DNA from: DASSTY01 sp035760645
GTDB taxonomy: Bacteria > Gemmatimonadota > Gemmatimonadetes > Gemmatimonadales > GWC2-71-9
Assembly (NCBI GenBank): GCA_035760645.1
Contig: DASTSO010000097.1
Span: 1 to 13,488 of the forward strand
Reading direction: 5' to 3'
DNA length: 13,488 nucleotides
Shown here piece after piece: positions 1-6,396 of this stretch. How positions within the stretch are numbered: position 1 is the first letter of the stretch; the number at the start of each line of letters is the position of its first letter. The notes below the pieces were generated by a model. The model saw only the letters and a program-made list of their open reading frames with translations. It searched no databases and was not told where the DNA came from. The position numbers and the translations under genes are program-made.

Positions 1-1148
1 TGGCGGCGAGCGAGCCGCTCGCCGACTGGAAGGCGCTCTTCACCTATCACGCGATCGCGCACCGCGCGCCGGTGCTGCCGGCGGCGTTCGACCGCGAGGC
101 GTTCGACTTCTACGGCCACACGCTGAGCGGCGTGCCGCAGCCGGCGCCGCGCACCAAGCGCGCGGTGGACGCGACCAGCGCCGCGCTTGGCTTCGCCGTC
201 GGCAGGCTCTACGTCGAGCGGCACTTCCCGGCGAGCGCGAAGCGGCAGGCGGAGGCGATGGTGGCGAACATCATCCGCGCCTTCGACGAGCGCATCGGGC
301 GGCTCGCGTGGATGGCGCCCGCCACCAAGGCCGCGGCGCGCGCGAAGCTGAAGACGCTGCGGGTGAGCGTCGGCTATCCCGACACCTGGCCGAGCTACGC
401 CGGCCTCGACATCCGCCGGGGCGACGCCTTCGGCAACGCCGAGCGGGTGGAGCGCTTCGAGTACGCGCAGAACCTCGCGAAGCTGCGCCGGCCGGTGGAC
501 CGCGCCGAGTGGTCGATGACGCCGCAGCAGGTGAACGCGGTGAACATGCCGGCGATGAACGCGATGAACTTCCCGGCGGCGATCCTGCAGCCGCCGTTCT
601 TCGACCCCGCGCGGCCGGCGGCGATGAACTACGCGGCGATCGGCGCGGTGATTGGGCACGAGATCAGCCACAGCTTCGACAACCTCGGCGCGCAGTTCGA
701 CGCCGAGGGGCGGCTGCGGAACTGGTGGACGCCGGAGGACCTCGCGCACTTCAACGCCGAAGCGGAGCGGCTGGTGCGGCAGTTCGACGCGTACAAGCCC
801 TTCCCCGACCTCGCCGTGAACGGCCGGCTCACCCTCGCCGAGAACCTGGCCGACCTCGCGGGCCTCACCGCGGCGCACGAGGCGTGGCGCGCGTCGCTCG
901 GCGGCAGGCCGGCGCCGGCGGTCGCGGGGCTCACGGGCGAGCAGCAGTTCTTCCTGAGCTTCGCGCAGATCTGGCGCACCAAGATGCGCGACGCGGCGCT
1001 CCGGCAGCGGGTGCTCACCGACGGCCACGCCCCGGGCCGCTACCGCGCGCTCACGGTGCGGAACCTCGACCCGTGGTACGCGGCGTTCGGGGTCGCGGCG
1101 GGGCAGCAGGAGTATCTGCCGCCGGAGGGGCGGGTCAGGATCTGGTGA
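1..1148 (+). CDS. M13 family zinc metallopeptidase, C-terminal part (5' end outside window)
   Basis: A neprilysin/PepO-type zinc endopeptidase, a family that cleaves peptides and is normally exported. The reading frame is open from base 3, so the N-terminal part lies outside the window; an internal ATG at 72 is not the true start. The catalytic zinc motif HEISH is at 657-671, inside IGHEISHSFDNLGAQFD. The third zinc ligand is the Glu of ENLADLAGL (codon 840-842), with the family Asp of ENxAD at 852-854. FPAAILQPPFFD just before the zinc motif and the C-terminal RVRIW are also typical of M13. The usual substrate-binding N-A-[YF]-Y motif reads NAVN here, around 532-545, so the aromatic residues are missing. 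Gene limits are firm at the TGA 1146-1148. Family call is very safe; substrate is unknown. Confidence 0.95.
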   Translation, partial: AASEPLADWKALFTYHAIAHRAPVLPAAFDREAFDFYGHTLSGVPQPAPRTKRAVDATSAALGFAVGRLYVERHFPASAKRQAEAMVANIIRAFDERIGRLAWMAPATKAAARAKLKTLRVSVGYPDTWPSYAGLDIRRGDAFGNAERVERFEYAQNLAKLRRPVDRAEWSMTPQQVNAVNMPAMNAMNFPAAILQPPFFDPARPAAMNYAAIGAVIGHEISHSFDNLGAQFDAEGRLRNWWTPEDLAHFNAEAERLVRQFDAYKPFPDLAVNGRLTLAENLADLAGLTAAHEAWRASLGGRPAPAVAGLTGEQQFFLSFAQIWRTKMRDAALRQRVLTDGHAPGRYRALTVRNLDPWYAAFGVAAGQQEYLPPEGRVRIW

Positions 1149-1171
1149 GGGCGGGGCGCGGCGCGCGAGTC

Positions 1172-1325
1172 GGCCCCTGAAGGGGTCACTCGGCCGGAGG
1201 CCCCTGAAGGGCCCTCTGGCGGCGCGAGCATCGCGCCGGGGCGGCGGGACTCCGCACGGGCGCGGCGGGCGGCTGCCTCGGAGAGCCCTTGAGGGCTCTC
1301 AGGCCGAGTGGCCCCTTCAGGGGCC
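1172..1325. repeat. Nested inverted repeat made of four small palindromes (REP/BIME-like)
   Basis: Left arm 1172-1216 and right arm 1281-1325 are inverted copies: 39 of 45 positions are complementary and two more would be G-U in RNA, around a 64-bp spacer. Each arm is itself two palindromes. The left arm has CCCCTGAAGGGG (1174-1185) and GGCCCCTGAAGGGCC (1199-1213). The right arm has GAGAGCCCTTGAGGGCTCTC (1281-1300, 9-bp stem) and GGCCCCTTCAGGGGCC (1310-1325, 7-bp stem). Linkers containing ACTCGGCC or its complement separate them. The spacer holds a further perfect 7-bp hairpin, GGCGCGA/TCGCGCC (1221-1237). The element lies between the peptidase stop and the molybdoenzyme start. It could be a transcription-end structure, a REP-like mobile palindrome cluster or a structured RNA. 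The structure itself is certain; the role is not. Confidence 0.8.
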
Positions 1326-1429
1326 GGCCTGAAGCCGTCGATCGAGCGCCGACTCCAGTCGCGCCGCCCCCGCCCTTGCGCCCTCACCCCGCACCCCCAA
1401 TGATGGAGCCCGCCACCAAGGGGGCCTCC

Positions 1430-2056
1430 ATGAGCTCACCGATCTCCCGCGGCTTCCGCGGCCGCCCGCGCCAGACGGGGGCGGCCGCGGGCCGCCTCCC
1501 GCCCGGCCAGTACGAGACGCGCGACTTTCCCGTCCTCTCCGCCGGCCCCACCCCGCACGTGCCGCTCGACACCTGGACCTTCACGCTGCGCGGCCCCGAC
1601 GCGCGGCGGGTCCAGTGGACGTGGGAGGAGTTTCAGGCGCTGCCGCGCGAGGCGGTCACCAGCGACATCCACTGCGTCACCAAGTGGTCGAAGCTCGACA
1701 CCCTGTGGGAGGGCGTGTCGGTGGACACGCTCATCGCCGAGGCCGAGGCGCGCGGGGTGCGGATCGCGCCGTTCGTGCTCGCGTCGGCGGACGGGGCCTA
1801 CACGACCAACCTCCCGCTCGCCGACGTCACCGGCGGCAAGGCGTGGATCGCGACGGTGTACGACGGCGCGCCGCTCGCGCCGGCGCACGGCGGCCCCGCG
1901 CGGCTCCTGGTGCCGCACCTCTACTTCTGGAAGAGCGCGAAGTGGGTCCGGCAGCTCCAGTTCCTCGAGCGCGACGTGCCGGGCTTCTGGGAGTCGCACG
2001 GCTATCACAACTACGGCGACCCGTGGCGCGAGCAGCGGTACGCGGGCGACCCGTGA
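1430..2056 (+). CDS. Sulfite-oxidase-like molybdopterin-dependent oxidoreductase (cytosolic, 208 aa)
   Basis: A single-domain molybdopterin oxidoreductase of the sulfite oxidase/YuiH type (Oxidored_molyb fold). The Mo-coordinating cysteine is Cys82 in SDIHCVTKWSKLDTLWEGV; the C-terminal half has the family pattern VPHLYFWKSAKWV and a tail HGYHNYGDPWREQRY. There is no Tat signal, no haem domain and no sulfite-oxidase dimerisation domain, so it should be cytosolic and needs an external electron partner. Start chosen at ATG 1430 because AAGGGGG (about 1418-1424) lies at good spacing and relatives begin with a similar SRGFRGR stretch; ATGs at 1400 and 1403 are in frame but have no ribosome site. 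Its stop overlaps the GTG of the flavin reductase gene (GTGA), so the two are translationally coupled. The natural substrate is unknown; sulfite oxidation should not be assumed. Confidence 0.9.
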   Translation: MSSPISRGFRGRPRQTGAAAGRLPPGQYETRDFPVLSAGPTPHVPLDTWTFTLRGPDARRVQWTWEEFQALPREAVTSDIHCVTKWSKLDTLWEGVSVDTLIAEAEARGVRIAPFVLASADGAYTTNLPLADVTGGKAWIATVYDGAPLAPAHGGPARLLVPHLYFWKSAKWVRQLQFLERDVPGFWESHGYHNYGDPWREQRYAGDP

Positions 2057-2832
2057 CGATCGCCTGGCGCGTGGCCACCGTGGCGGACGTCGTCGCGGAG
2101 ACGCCGCGCGCGCGGACGATTCTCCTCGACGTCCCCGGCTGGCCCGGGCACCGCGCGGGGCAGCACGTGGACGTGCGGCTCACGGCGGAGGACGGCTACC
2201 AGGCGGAGCGGAGCTACTCGATCGCCTCCGCGCCGGAGGACGCGCGCGTGGCGCTCACGATCGAGCGGCTCGACGACGGCGAGGTGTCCCCCTACCTCGC
2301 CGACGCGCTGCGCGCGGGCGACCCGCTCGAGCTGCGCGGGCCGATCGGCGGCTACTTCGTCTGGGACCTCGCGGTGGGCGGGCCGCTGCTCCTCGTCGCC
2401 GGCGGCTCGGGCATCGTGCCGCTGATGGCGATGCTGCGCCACCGCGCCGCCGCGCTCCGGATGGCGGCGGCGGTCGGCGGCCCGGACGGCGACGCGCGCC
2501 GGCGCGTGCCGGCGCGCCTGCTCTACTCGGCGCGCACGTGGGACGACGTGATCTACCGCGACGAGCTGGAGCGGCTGGCCGCGGAGGACCCGACGCTCGA
2601 GGTCGTCCTCACGCTCACGCGCGAGACCTCGGCGGCGTGGACCGGCTTCCGGCGGCGGATCGACCGGATGATGCTGGCGGAGGTCGCCTGGCCGCCGGCC
2701 GAGCGGCCGCACGTCTTCGTCTGCGGCCCGACGCCGCTGGTCGAGGCGGTGGCGGCGGCGCTCGTCGAGCTGGGGCACGAGCCCGCGCGGGTGAAGACCG
2801 AGCGCTTCGGCCCGACGGGCGAAGGGAGGTAG
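2053..2832 (+). CDS. Ferredoxin-reductase-type FAD/NAD(P)-binding oxidoreductase (259 aa)
   Basis: A flavin reductase of the FNR superfamily that would move electrons between NAD(P)H and a partner. The FAD-binding RxYS motif is RSYSIAS (53-59), followed by GPIGGYF (96-102) for the flavin phosphate. The nucleotide pocket is LLLVAGGSGIVPLMAML (112-128), with VFVCGPTPLV (221-230) as the NAD(P)-side CGP motif. It ends RVKTERFGPTG, as is usual in this subfamily, and has no 2Fe-2S ferredoxin domain. The GTG at 2053 overlaps the TGA of the molybdoenzyme gene, and the frame begins directly with the beta-barrel FAD domain, so this start is well supported. The likely partner is the molybdoenzyme, which lacks its own electron-transfer domain. 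The direction of electron flow is inferred, not seen. Confidence 0.9.
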   Translation: MTIAWRVATVADVVAETPRARTILLDVPGWPGHRAGQHVDVRLTAEDGYQAERSYSIASAPEDARVALTIERLDDGEVSPYLADALRAGDPLELRGPIGGYFVWDLAVGGPLLLVAGGSGIVPLMAMLRHRAAALRMAAAVGGPDGDARRRVPARLLYSARTWDDVIYRDELERLAAEDPTLEVVLTLTRETSAAWTGFRRRIDRMMLAEVAWPPAERPHVFVCGPTPLVEAVAAALVELGHEPARVKTERFGPTGEGR

Positions 2833-2834
2833 TC

Positions 2835-3128
2835 ATGCAGCGTGAAGCGGACGGCACGGACGCGCTCCGGCTCGACGGCAACGCCGCGGCCGGCATCCTG
2901 AGCGAGATCTTCGTCCCCGACCTCACCACGGCGCGCGCGACGTGCGCCGGCTGCGGCGCGACCCGCGAGATGGGCGCGCTGCTGGTCTACGCGCACGGGA
3001 TGGGCATGGTGGTGCGCTGCCCCGGCTGCGACGCCGTCGTGCTCGTCGTCGCGCGCGCGGGGCCGCGGCTCTGGCTCGATCTCACCGGCGCACGGCGGAT
3101 CGTCGTCCCGGCCGTGCCGCCGGCGTAA
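2835..3128 (+). CDS. DUF6510 family protein, four-cysteine zinc-ribbon-like (97 aa)
   Basis: A small protein of unknown function that I recognise as DUF6510, a family found beside sulfite-oxidase-like and ferredoxin-reductase genes. It opens with LRLDGNAAAGILSEIF and has two CxxC pairs, TCAGC (Cys37, Cys40) and RCPGC (Cys62, Cys65), which together look like a zinc ribbon or other metal knuckle. It closes with LWLDLTGARRIVVP. The ATG at 2835 follows AGGGAGG (2823-2829) at five bases, and this ribosome site overlaps the flavin reductase stop, so the gene belongs to the same coupled unit. No signal peptide or membrane segment is visible. It may be a third subunit, a chaperone or an electron-transfer/regulatory partner of the two upstream enzymes; the sequence alone does not decide this. 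Confidence 0.85.
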   Translation: MQREADGTDALRLDGNAAAGILSEIFVPDLTTARATCAGCGATREMGALLVYAHGMGMVVRCPGCDAVVLVVARAGPRLWLDLTGARRIVVPAVPPA

Positions 3129-3245
3129 CGCAGCTTCGCGCGGCGTGTCGCACGATTCCCCGCGCACGGCCGGCTTGCGACTCCGCGCCGCCGCACGGCC
3201 TGTCGCAGCCGGCGCAGGTGCGGCGCGGCATACGTCTCCTCGCGC

Positions 3246-3272
3246 GTGCGCGGCGCCCGCGGCGCCGTGCGC
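3246..3272 (+). terminator. GC-rich stem-loop downstream of the molybdoenzyme unit
   Basis: CGGCGCC-CGC-GGCGCCG (3251-3267) is a perfect 7-bp stem with a 3-base loop, extended outward by five more pairs (two G-U) to 3246-3272. It lies between the DUF6510 stop and the candidate promoter at 3290. There is no T tract, so classic intrinsic termination is doubtful. The rest of 3129-3381 shows no convincing gene. Confidence 0.35.
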
Positions 3273-3289
3273 ACCGGCGGCGGAGGCAG

Positions 3290-3295
3290 TAGTTT
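3290..3295 (+). promoter_or_regulatory. Candidate -10 box TAGTTT
   Basis: CAGTAGTTTTCC resembles the other AT-rich islands found upstream of transcription units in this window (TATATTCC at 5189 and 10313). It lies 86 bases ahead of the lipoprotein ATG at 3382. No clear -35 is visible. It is one of very few AT-rich spots in a very GC-rich gap. Confidence 0.35.
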
Positions 3296-3381
3296 TCCAG
3301 GTCGCCGGTCTCCGGAGCTTCCCCGATCCGATCCACGAATCTTCGCCCAGGCCGGTGCGCCACGCCGGCCGACCCGGTCCC

Positions 3382-3832
3382 ATGCCCCGGACACCTCGCG
3401 CCTTCCTGCTGCTTCCCGGCCTCCTCCTGCTCGGCGCCTGCGGCGGCCGAGCCGGGGCCGGCGCCACGCCGGCCCCGGCGCTCGCCGTGGCGCCCTGCGC
3501 CGGCGACACGACGGTGTACACCTACGCCGACACGCTCCGGGGGGTACGGCCCATCCGCTACCGCAAGGTGCCGTCGCCGCGTCTCGAGCGACGGGCGCTG
3601 GGAGGCGCACTTCATTGTCGAGCCCACCGGGCAGGTCGACTCCACCTCGATCACGATCACGCGCAACGGGCGCCCGGCCGAGCACCGGGGATTCCGGCGC
3701 GCGGTGCTGGCGGCGCGCATCGCGCCCGCCCTCCGGGAAGGCTGTGCCGTGCGCTTCGCCACGGGGATCAGCGTCACGCGCATGCTGGTGCCGGTCACCG
3801 GCACCTACCCGGCGGACGGCGCCCGCCGCTGA
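3382..3832 (+). pseudogene. Lipoprotein with TonB-like C-terminal domain, broken by a +1 frameshift
   Basis: The frame from ATG 3382 gives a clear lipoprotein leader (hydrophobic FLLLPGLLLLGAC, lipobox Cys20) and continues sensibly to about RYRKVPSP (near 3579). After that the sense continues in the next frame: SSDGRWEAHFIVEPTGQVD (from 3584), then SITITRNG, a FRRAVLAARIAPALREG helix and RMLVPVTGTYP, ending at TGA 3830-3832. The second part resembles a TonB C-terminal domain (the beta strand FxVxxxGxVD). The whole span is 451 bases, one more than 150 codons, so a single extra base between roughly 3571 and 3590 explains it. Without the shift the product would be a 149-aa lipoprotein. A sequencing error is the main alternative to true decay. 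Confidence 0.6.
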
Positions 3833-3969
3833 TGCCGCGCCGCTCGCGCGGTCCCTCGGCTCGCCTGCAGCGCCTGCTGCCCAACGCGCGCTTCCATCCC
3901 GGCCGTTCCGAGGGCCGCGCGGTACGCCAGCGCGTCTTTCAGGCGTTCAACTTCTCCATGAGCCGCTAG
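3832..3969 (+). pseudogene. Remnant of a second TonB C-terminal domain (tail only)
   Basis: In the frame from ATG 3832 the sequence reads LLPNARFHPGRSEGRAVRQ, then RVFQAFNFSMSR and a TAG at 3967-3969. This is the usual tail of TonB/energy-transducer C-terminal domains (RFxPAxxxGRxVRQxVxQPFxF). Only the last third of a domain is present, and the preceding stretch (MPRRSRGPSARL) does not look like the missing strands. The ATG overlaps the preceding stop (TGATG), so a 45-aa peptide could still be translated, but I read it as the leftover end of a deleted neighbouring gene. Confidence 0.5.
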
Positions 3970-4056
3970 GCGCGACGGCGACTCGAAAGGCGCCATACGC
4001 CGCCGCATCCTCGCCCCGCCCGGCGGATTCACGCCACCGGCATCGCGGGCGGCGAG

Positions 4057-4062
4057 TAGTGT
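4057..4062 (+). promoter_or_regulatory. Candidate -10 box TAGTGT
   Basis: GAGTAGTGTCTGCCC lies 46 bases before the GTG of the DUF2059 gene and matches the spacing of other candidate boxes here. It is weak by sequence (TAGTGT against TATAAT), and no -35 is evident. The rest of 3970-4108 shows no gene. Confidence 0.3.
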
Positions 4063-4108
4063 CTGCCCGTTCCGTCATCCACACCCCCCTCACCTCCGGA
4101 GCTTCCTC

Positions 4109-4636
4109 GTGAACTGGCGCACCTCCTGCCGCGTGGCCGCGGCGCTGGTCGTCGTCTCCCTGGGCACCGCCACGGCGGCGGCCGCGCAGGCCGCGGCCGG
4201 CGCGGCCGCGGCTTCCCCCACCCCCGCCGCGGCGACGGTCGATTCGGCACAGGCCGCCCTCACGCGCCGGCTCTTCGAGCTGATGCGGGTCGGTCCGACC
4301 GTCCTGGCCGAGATGGAGAGCGGCGTCGAGGCGCAGCGCAAGGCGAGCGCGGCCAGCGCCAACCTGCCCGAGGCCTTCTGGACCGAGTTCAGCACCCGCA
4401 TGCGGCGCGACCTGCCGCAGTTCGTCGAGACGCTCGTGCCGATCTACGCCACCCGCTTCTCGCGCCAGGAGCTGGAGCAGCTGGTCGCCTTCTACCGGAG
4501 CCCGCTCGGACGGCACCTGACCGAGGTCTCGGGCGCGATCAAGGTCGAGATGATGCAGGCCGGCTATCGCTGGGGCGTCGCGCTGGGGGCCGACGTGGCC
4601 AAGGAGCTCGCCGACAAGGGCGTGATGCTCCAGTAG
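4109..4636 (+). CDS. Secreted DUF2059 domain protein (175 aa)
   Basis: An exported protein of unknown function. The start is GTG 4109, with CCGGAG (to 4101) seven bases upstream. Residues 1-27 form a signal peptide (basic NWRTSCR, hydrophobic AALVVVSLG, AxA-type cleavage near ATAAAAQ), followed by an Ala/Pro-rich linker to about 45. The conserved DUF2059 core lies at about 107-155: ETLVPIYATRFSRQELEQLV, then AFYRSPLGRHL and GYRWG. This family is helical and usually periplasmic. The GNAT gene begins 17 bases after the stop and may be cotranscribed. Function cannot be told from the sequence. Confidence 0.85.
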   Translation: MNWRTSCRVAAALVVVSLGTATAAAAQAAAGAAAASPTPAAATVDSAQAALTRRLFELMRVGPTVLAEMESGVEAQRKASAASANLPEAFWTEFSTRMRRDLPQFVETLVPIYATRFSRQELEQLVAFYRSPLGRHLTEVSGAIKVEMMQAGYRWGVALGADVAKELADKGVMLQ

Positions 4637-4652
4637 GCGGTGGGACCTTCTC

Positions 4653-5171
4653 ATGGAACTCATCCGTCCGACCTGCGTCCTCCGCCCCCTCGTCGCCGCC
4701 GACGCCGCCGGCCTCGCGGCGCACGCCGACGACCGCGAGATCTGGCTGAACCTGCGCGACCGCTTCCCGCATCCGTACCGCATCGCCGACGCGGAGGCGT
4801 TCATCACCGCCGCGGCGCGGGAGCCGCGGCCGACCACGTTCGGGATCGTCGTGGACGGGGAGGCGGCGGGCGCGATCGGCCTCGAGCCGGGCGACGACAT
4901 CGAGCGCTACACCGCCGAGGTCGGCTACTGGCTGGGCCGGCGCTTCTGGGGCCGCGGCGTGATGACCGACGCGCTGCGCGCGGTGACGGACCACGCCTTC
5001 GCCGAGCTGGGCCTGCACCGTGTGTTCGCGGTACCGTTCGTCCGCAACGTGGCGTCGTGCCGGGTGCTCGAGAAGGCGGGCTACGTGCGGGAGGGCCGCA
5101 TGCGGCGGAGCGCGGTGAAGGCGGGCGAGGTGCTGGACCAGTGGCTCTATGCCGCGGTGCGCGGCGGCTGA
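4653..5171 (+). CDS. GNAT family N-acetyltransferase, RimJ/RimL type (172 aa)
   Basis: An acetyl-CoA-dependent N-acetyltransferase of the RimJ/RimL-like branch, which acetylates protein N-termini or small amines. The opening IRPTCVLRPLVAADAAGLAAH is the usual first strand and helix. Acetyl-CoA is bound by motif A, EVGYWLGRRFWGRGVMTDAL (89-108), with the RxxGxG turn at 97-102. LHRVFAVPFVRNVASCRVLE (121-140), followed by KAGYVREGRMR, is the typical motif B with Asn132. Length is normal for the family. ATG 4653 has a weak GGTGGGA upstream. The substrate is not predictable. Confidence 0.92.
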   Translation: MELIRPTCVLRPLVAADAAGLAAHADDREIWLNLRDRFPHPYRIADAEAFITAAAREPRPTTFGIVVDGEAAGAIGLEPGDDIERYTAEVGYWLGRRFWGRGVMTDALRAVTDHAFAELGLHRVFAVPFVRNVASCRVLEKAGYVREGRMRRSAVKAGEVLDQWLYAAVRGG

Positions 5172-5188
5172 CCCGCGGCGCATCCCGC

Positions 5189-5194
5189 TATATT
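5189..5194 (+). promoter_or_regulatory. Candidate promoter, -10 box TATATT
   Basis: CGCTATATTCCACC stands out in a GC-rich gap between the GNAT stop and the NTF2-like start. A weak -35 (CTGACC, 5168-5173) lies 15 bases upstream and overlaps the GNAT stop. The box is near-identical to GGTATATTCCCACTCC at 10311. The leader to ATG 5257 contains CCGATTCCGACCTTC (5228-5242), which recurs almost exactly at 10333-10347. Confidence 0.55.
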
Positions 5195-5256
5195 CCACCA
5201 CCCGGTGGCCCGGCGCGCCGCCTGCCGCCGATTCCGACCTTCGCACCCGAACCGCC

Positions 5257-5706
5257 ATGACGACATCCCTCTCCGCCGCGTCCGCCGCGCTCCCGGCCGC
5301 GCTCGGCCCCGCCGAGCAGGAAGTGTGGGACGTGATCGTCGCGCTCAACCGCTGCTGGACGGTGGAGGGCCGGCCCGAGCGCCTGGCCGAGTACTTCCAT
5401 CCGCGCATGGTGACGATCAACCCGGTCGACCGCGAACGCATCGAGGGCGGCGCCGCCGCCGTCGCCAGCTGGACCGGCTTCGTCGAGGCGACGACGATCC
5501 ACTACTGGCGCGAGCACGCGCCGCAGGTCGAGCTCTTCGCCGGCGGCACGGCGGCGGTGGTGACCTACTACTGGGAGATCGGCTACGACCTCGCCGGCAC
5601 CCGGCGCGACACCGCCGGGCGCGACATGTTCACGCTGGTGCGCGAAGGCGGCCGGTGGTGGGTCGTGGCCGACCAGTTCTCCCCCTTCCCGGGCGCGGGC
5701 GCCTGA
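5257..5706 (+). CDS. NTF2-like / SnoaL-type protein (149 aa)
   Basis: A small alpha+beta cone-fold protein of the nuclear transport factor 2 superfamily (SnoaL/DUF4440 type). Helical EQEVWDVIVALNRCWTVEGR (20-39) leads to the pocket segment RLAEYFHPRMVTINP. Strands AAVVTYYWEIGYDL (99-112) and RDMFTLVREGGRWWVVADQF (122-141) close the domain; the GGRWW turn is typical. No signal peptide. ATG 5257 lacks an obvious ribosome site but sits 62 bases after the TATATT box. It is the first gene of a run continuing through the membrane, Imm8 and DUF2007 genes. Such proteins may be enzymes or ligand binders; no catalytic residues can be assigned. Confidence 0.85.
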   Translation: MTTSLSAASAALPAALGPAEQEVWDVIVALNRCWTVEGRPERLAEYFHPRMVTINPVDRERIEGGAAAVASWTGFVEATTIHYWREHAPQVELFAGGTAAVVTYYWEIGYDLAGTRRDTAGRDMFTLVREGGRWWVVADQFSPFPGAGA

Positions 5707-5741
5707 GGCATCGAATCCACCTCGCCGCCGCGGCGTTCGTC

Positions 5742-6071
5742 GTGGCGGGCGCCAGGCGCTGGCCGGCACGGCATCCCGCCCTCACGCTCGGCCTCCTCGG
5801 CCTCCTGGGCCTGGGGCTCTGGCAGGTGCTGGACGTCACGCCCGAGCACTCGCCGGCGAGTGCCGTGTTCTTCGCGGTGTGGACCACGCTCCTGCGGCCC
5901 TTCGCCTGGGTGGCGACGGCCATCGCGCCGGTGGCGGACCGCTGGCCCGGCTGGCTCGACGGCATGGTGACCGCGGTGGCGGGCCTCGTTCCCTACATGG
6001 TCGCCGACCACCTGCTCGGGCGCGTGCGTCGCGCCGGCTTCGGCAACCGGAGTCCCCGTGATCCATCCTGA
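5742..6071 (+). CDS. Small membrane protein, unknown function (about 109 aa)
   Basis: No family recognised. The frame is open and hydrophobic: ALTLGLLGLLGLGLWQVL, then ASAVFFAVWTTLLRPFAWVA and GMVTAVAGLVPYMVADHLL suggest three membrane segments, with an Arg-rich tail (GRVRRAGFGNR). There is no ATG. GTG 5742 is the only standard start found; a CTG at 5703 overlapping the previous stop (CTGA) would give 122 aa and cannot be excluded. The 3' end overlaps the Imm8-like gene by 14 bases, supporting real coding and coupling. Its position suggests a membrane partner of neighbouring proteins, but this is a guess. Confidence 0.65.
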   Translation: MAGARRWPARHPALTLGLLGLLGLGLWQVLDVTPEHSPASAVFFAVWTTLLRPFAWVATAIAPVADRWPGWLDGMVTAVAGLVPYMVADHLLGRVRRAGFGNRSPRDPS

Positions 6072-6396
6072 GCTGCGCGACATCTGGAGCCCCGACCTCG
6101 CGCCGCCGGAGCTGCCGCCCGATCCGGTGGTCTGCGCCGTGCGCTTCGATGCGCGCATCGCGCCGCGGGAGGACGCCGCGGCCCCGGCGGAGACGTACGG
6201 CTTCCTGGTCGTGACGCCGGCGCAGCTCCGCGCGCTCGACGGCCCGACCTGGGGCCGCGGTCTCCTCATCGTCGAGCGCTTCGAGTGGGCCGTCGTCATC
6301 CAGGCCGTGGCGGAGCTCCTGGCGCGGTGCGCCCGGCCCACCTGGGCCGAGGTCCGGGCCGAGCTGCAGCGCGAGCTGCACCGGCAGGCGCCATGA
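6058..6396 (+). CDS. Imm8-family immunity-like protein (112 aa)
   Basis: I recognise the immunity protein 8 pattern: an opening like IHPELRDIWSPDL, a central TYGFLVVTPAQL, then the signature GRGLLIVERFEWAVVIQAV (67-85) and PTWAEVRAELQREL (94-107). In polymorphic toxin systems Imm8 members neutralise a partner toxin in the cytosol. The start is GTG 6058, which overlaps the 3' end of the membrane protein gene by 14 bases; the stop overlaps the DUF2007 start (ATGA). No toxin, RHS, VgrG or CDI gene is visible in this window. It may be an orphan immunity gene or a family member recruited to another job. Family call is based on motif memory, not a search. Confidence 0.75.
   Translation: MIHPELRDIWSPDLAPPELPPDPVVCAVRFDARIAPREDAAAPAETYGFLVVTPAQLRALDGPTWGRGLLIVERFEWAVVIQAVAELLARCARPTWAEVRAELQRELHRQAP

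Noticed and set aside
1172..1325. Reading the inverted repeat as a CRISPR array or an insertion sequence
   Set aside because: There are no regularly spaced direct repeats with unique spacers and no transposase frame between the arms; the spacer is only 64 bases.
3145..3969. A single 274-aa gene through the frameshift region
   Set aside because: Only the lipoprotein start and the terminal TonB tail make sense in this frame; the middle is Arg/Gly/His-rich nonsense, while another frame gives a sensible TonB-like domain.
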